Of a DNA stretch of 30,042 nucleotides, positions 29,828 to 30,042 are shown piece after piece. Both the position numbers and the translations under genes were made by a program. How positions within the stretch are numbered: position 1 is the stretch's first letter; each line of letters starts with the position of its first letter. The notes under the pieces are model-generated. The model worked only from the letters and a program-made list of their open reading frames with translations. It was not told the origin of the DNA and did no database searches. The DNA is taken from NCBI GenBank assembly GCA_015680685.1, contig MNCI01016507.1, positions 143,111-173,152 on the forward strand, written 5' to 3'. This stretch comes from Gnetum montanum (Eukaryota > Streptophyta > Gnetopsida > Gnetales > Gnetaceae).

Positions 29828-29991
29828 AGGAGCAGGTTGGATCAGCGTCTTCGTGCCGAAGTAGGCAGCGTCCCTGCCCAGAGTCCCCCAGAGGTAGCCC
29901 TTCTCAAGGCCCAAGCCTTCTTCCAAAAGCTCCAGCAACTCCTCTGCCAACGCCCTCATGGCTGCCCCAAATTCCTTCAGGGTCTCTCTCT
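29828..29991 (-). pseudogene. 2-oxoglutarate/Fe(II) dioxygenase exon fragment (ACC oxidase-like)
   Basis: In minus-strand translation: RETLKEFGAAMRALAEELLE, then LLEEGLGLEKGYL and AYFGTKTLIQPAP. Plant 2-oxoglutarate-dependent dioxygenases such as 1-aminocyclopropane-1-carboxylate oxidase have 'R-E-x-M-K-x-Y ... L-x-x-x-L-L-x-x-L-x-x-x-L-G-L-E-x-x-Y-L ... F-G-T-K-x-x-x-Y-P-P-C-P' here, in the part before the iron-binding His-x-Asp. A possible splice acceptor (GTGCAG, ending 29992) lies just before the first codon pair. After the Pro-Ala-Pro the match stops and the repetitive island begins, with no visible donor site. The His-x-Asp and second His are absent. It could be a gene cut by an insertion, or a captured exon. 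Confidence 0.6.
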
Positions 29992-30042
29992 CTGCACATA
30001 TGACGTGACATCACATCATGTATATCACTTATTGCATCATGG
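29992..30042. other. Window edge, possible intron end
   Basis: Minus-strand sequence upstream of the dioxygenase exon, AT-rich and ending in a pyrimidine-poor GTGCAG. Only 51 nt are visible. Confidence 0.35.

Overview
The window is intergenic, retrotransposon-derived DNA from a seed plant; the species cannot be told from the sequence. Evidence: decayed pol genes of three plant LTR-retrotransposon groups (an Athila-like Ty3/gypsy family, a Ty1/copia element, a Tat-like Ty3/gypsy element), several long terminal repeats (LTRs), and a short exon-like fragment of a plant 2-oxoglutarate dioxygenase at the right end. No intact host gene, rRNA, tRNA or CRISPR array was found. Almost every transposon frame is broken. 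Many stops lie where CAG, CAA or TGG is expected, and CpG is scarce, which is the usual footprint of cytosine methylation and deamination.

Layout. 1-485: AT-rich flank with a ~105-bp direct repeat. 486-11113: minus-strand Athila-like element with 3' LTR A, a coiled-coil ORF after pol (called ORF X here), integrase, RNase H, RT, protease, and LTR B; gag is missing. 11114-11630: 3' end of a second minus-strand copy sharing LTR B. 11630-about 15640: plus-strand copy of the 3' half of the family, forming a ~3-kb inverted repeat with 1316-4875, then its LTR. 15763-19775: four minus-strand LTRs (C, D, E, F). C, D and E are head-to-tail, separated by exactly 4 nt (TAAA). Left of C is a decayed tRNA-Asp primer binding site. 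19776-23388: minus-strand copia pol. 23400-25250: unexplained leader-like and T-rich DNA. 25250-27480: plus-strand Tat-like pol with two RNase H-like segments. 27600-28500: LTR-like segment with a minus-strand TATA box. 28530-29820: GC- and CpG-rich island with a 28-bp tandem repeat. 29828-29991: dioxygenase exon fragment, cut by the island on one side and close to the window end on the other.

The most interesting structure is the LTR-LTR-LTR array. Other copies show which 2 nt flank each outer LTR end (TA on the polypurine side, AA on the primer side, read on the plus strand). Joining them predicts TAAA, the spacer found at both LTR-LTR junctions. That is the junction expected from end-joined, unprocessed retrotransposon cDNA (2-LTR circles or concatemers), here fixed in the genome. 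A single N at 16519 lies between two near-identical 83-bp copies and is probably an assembly artefact.
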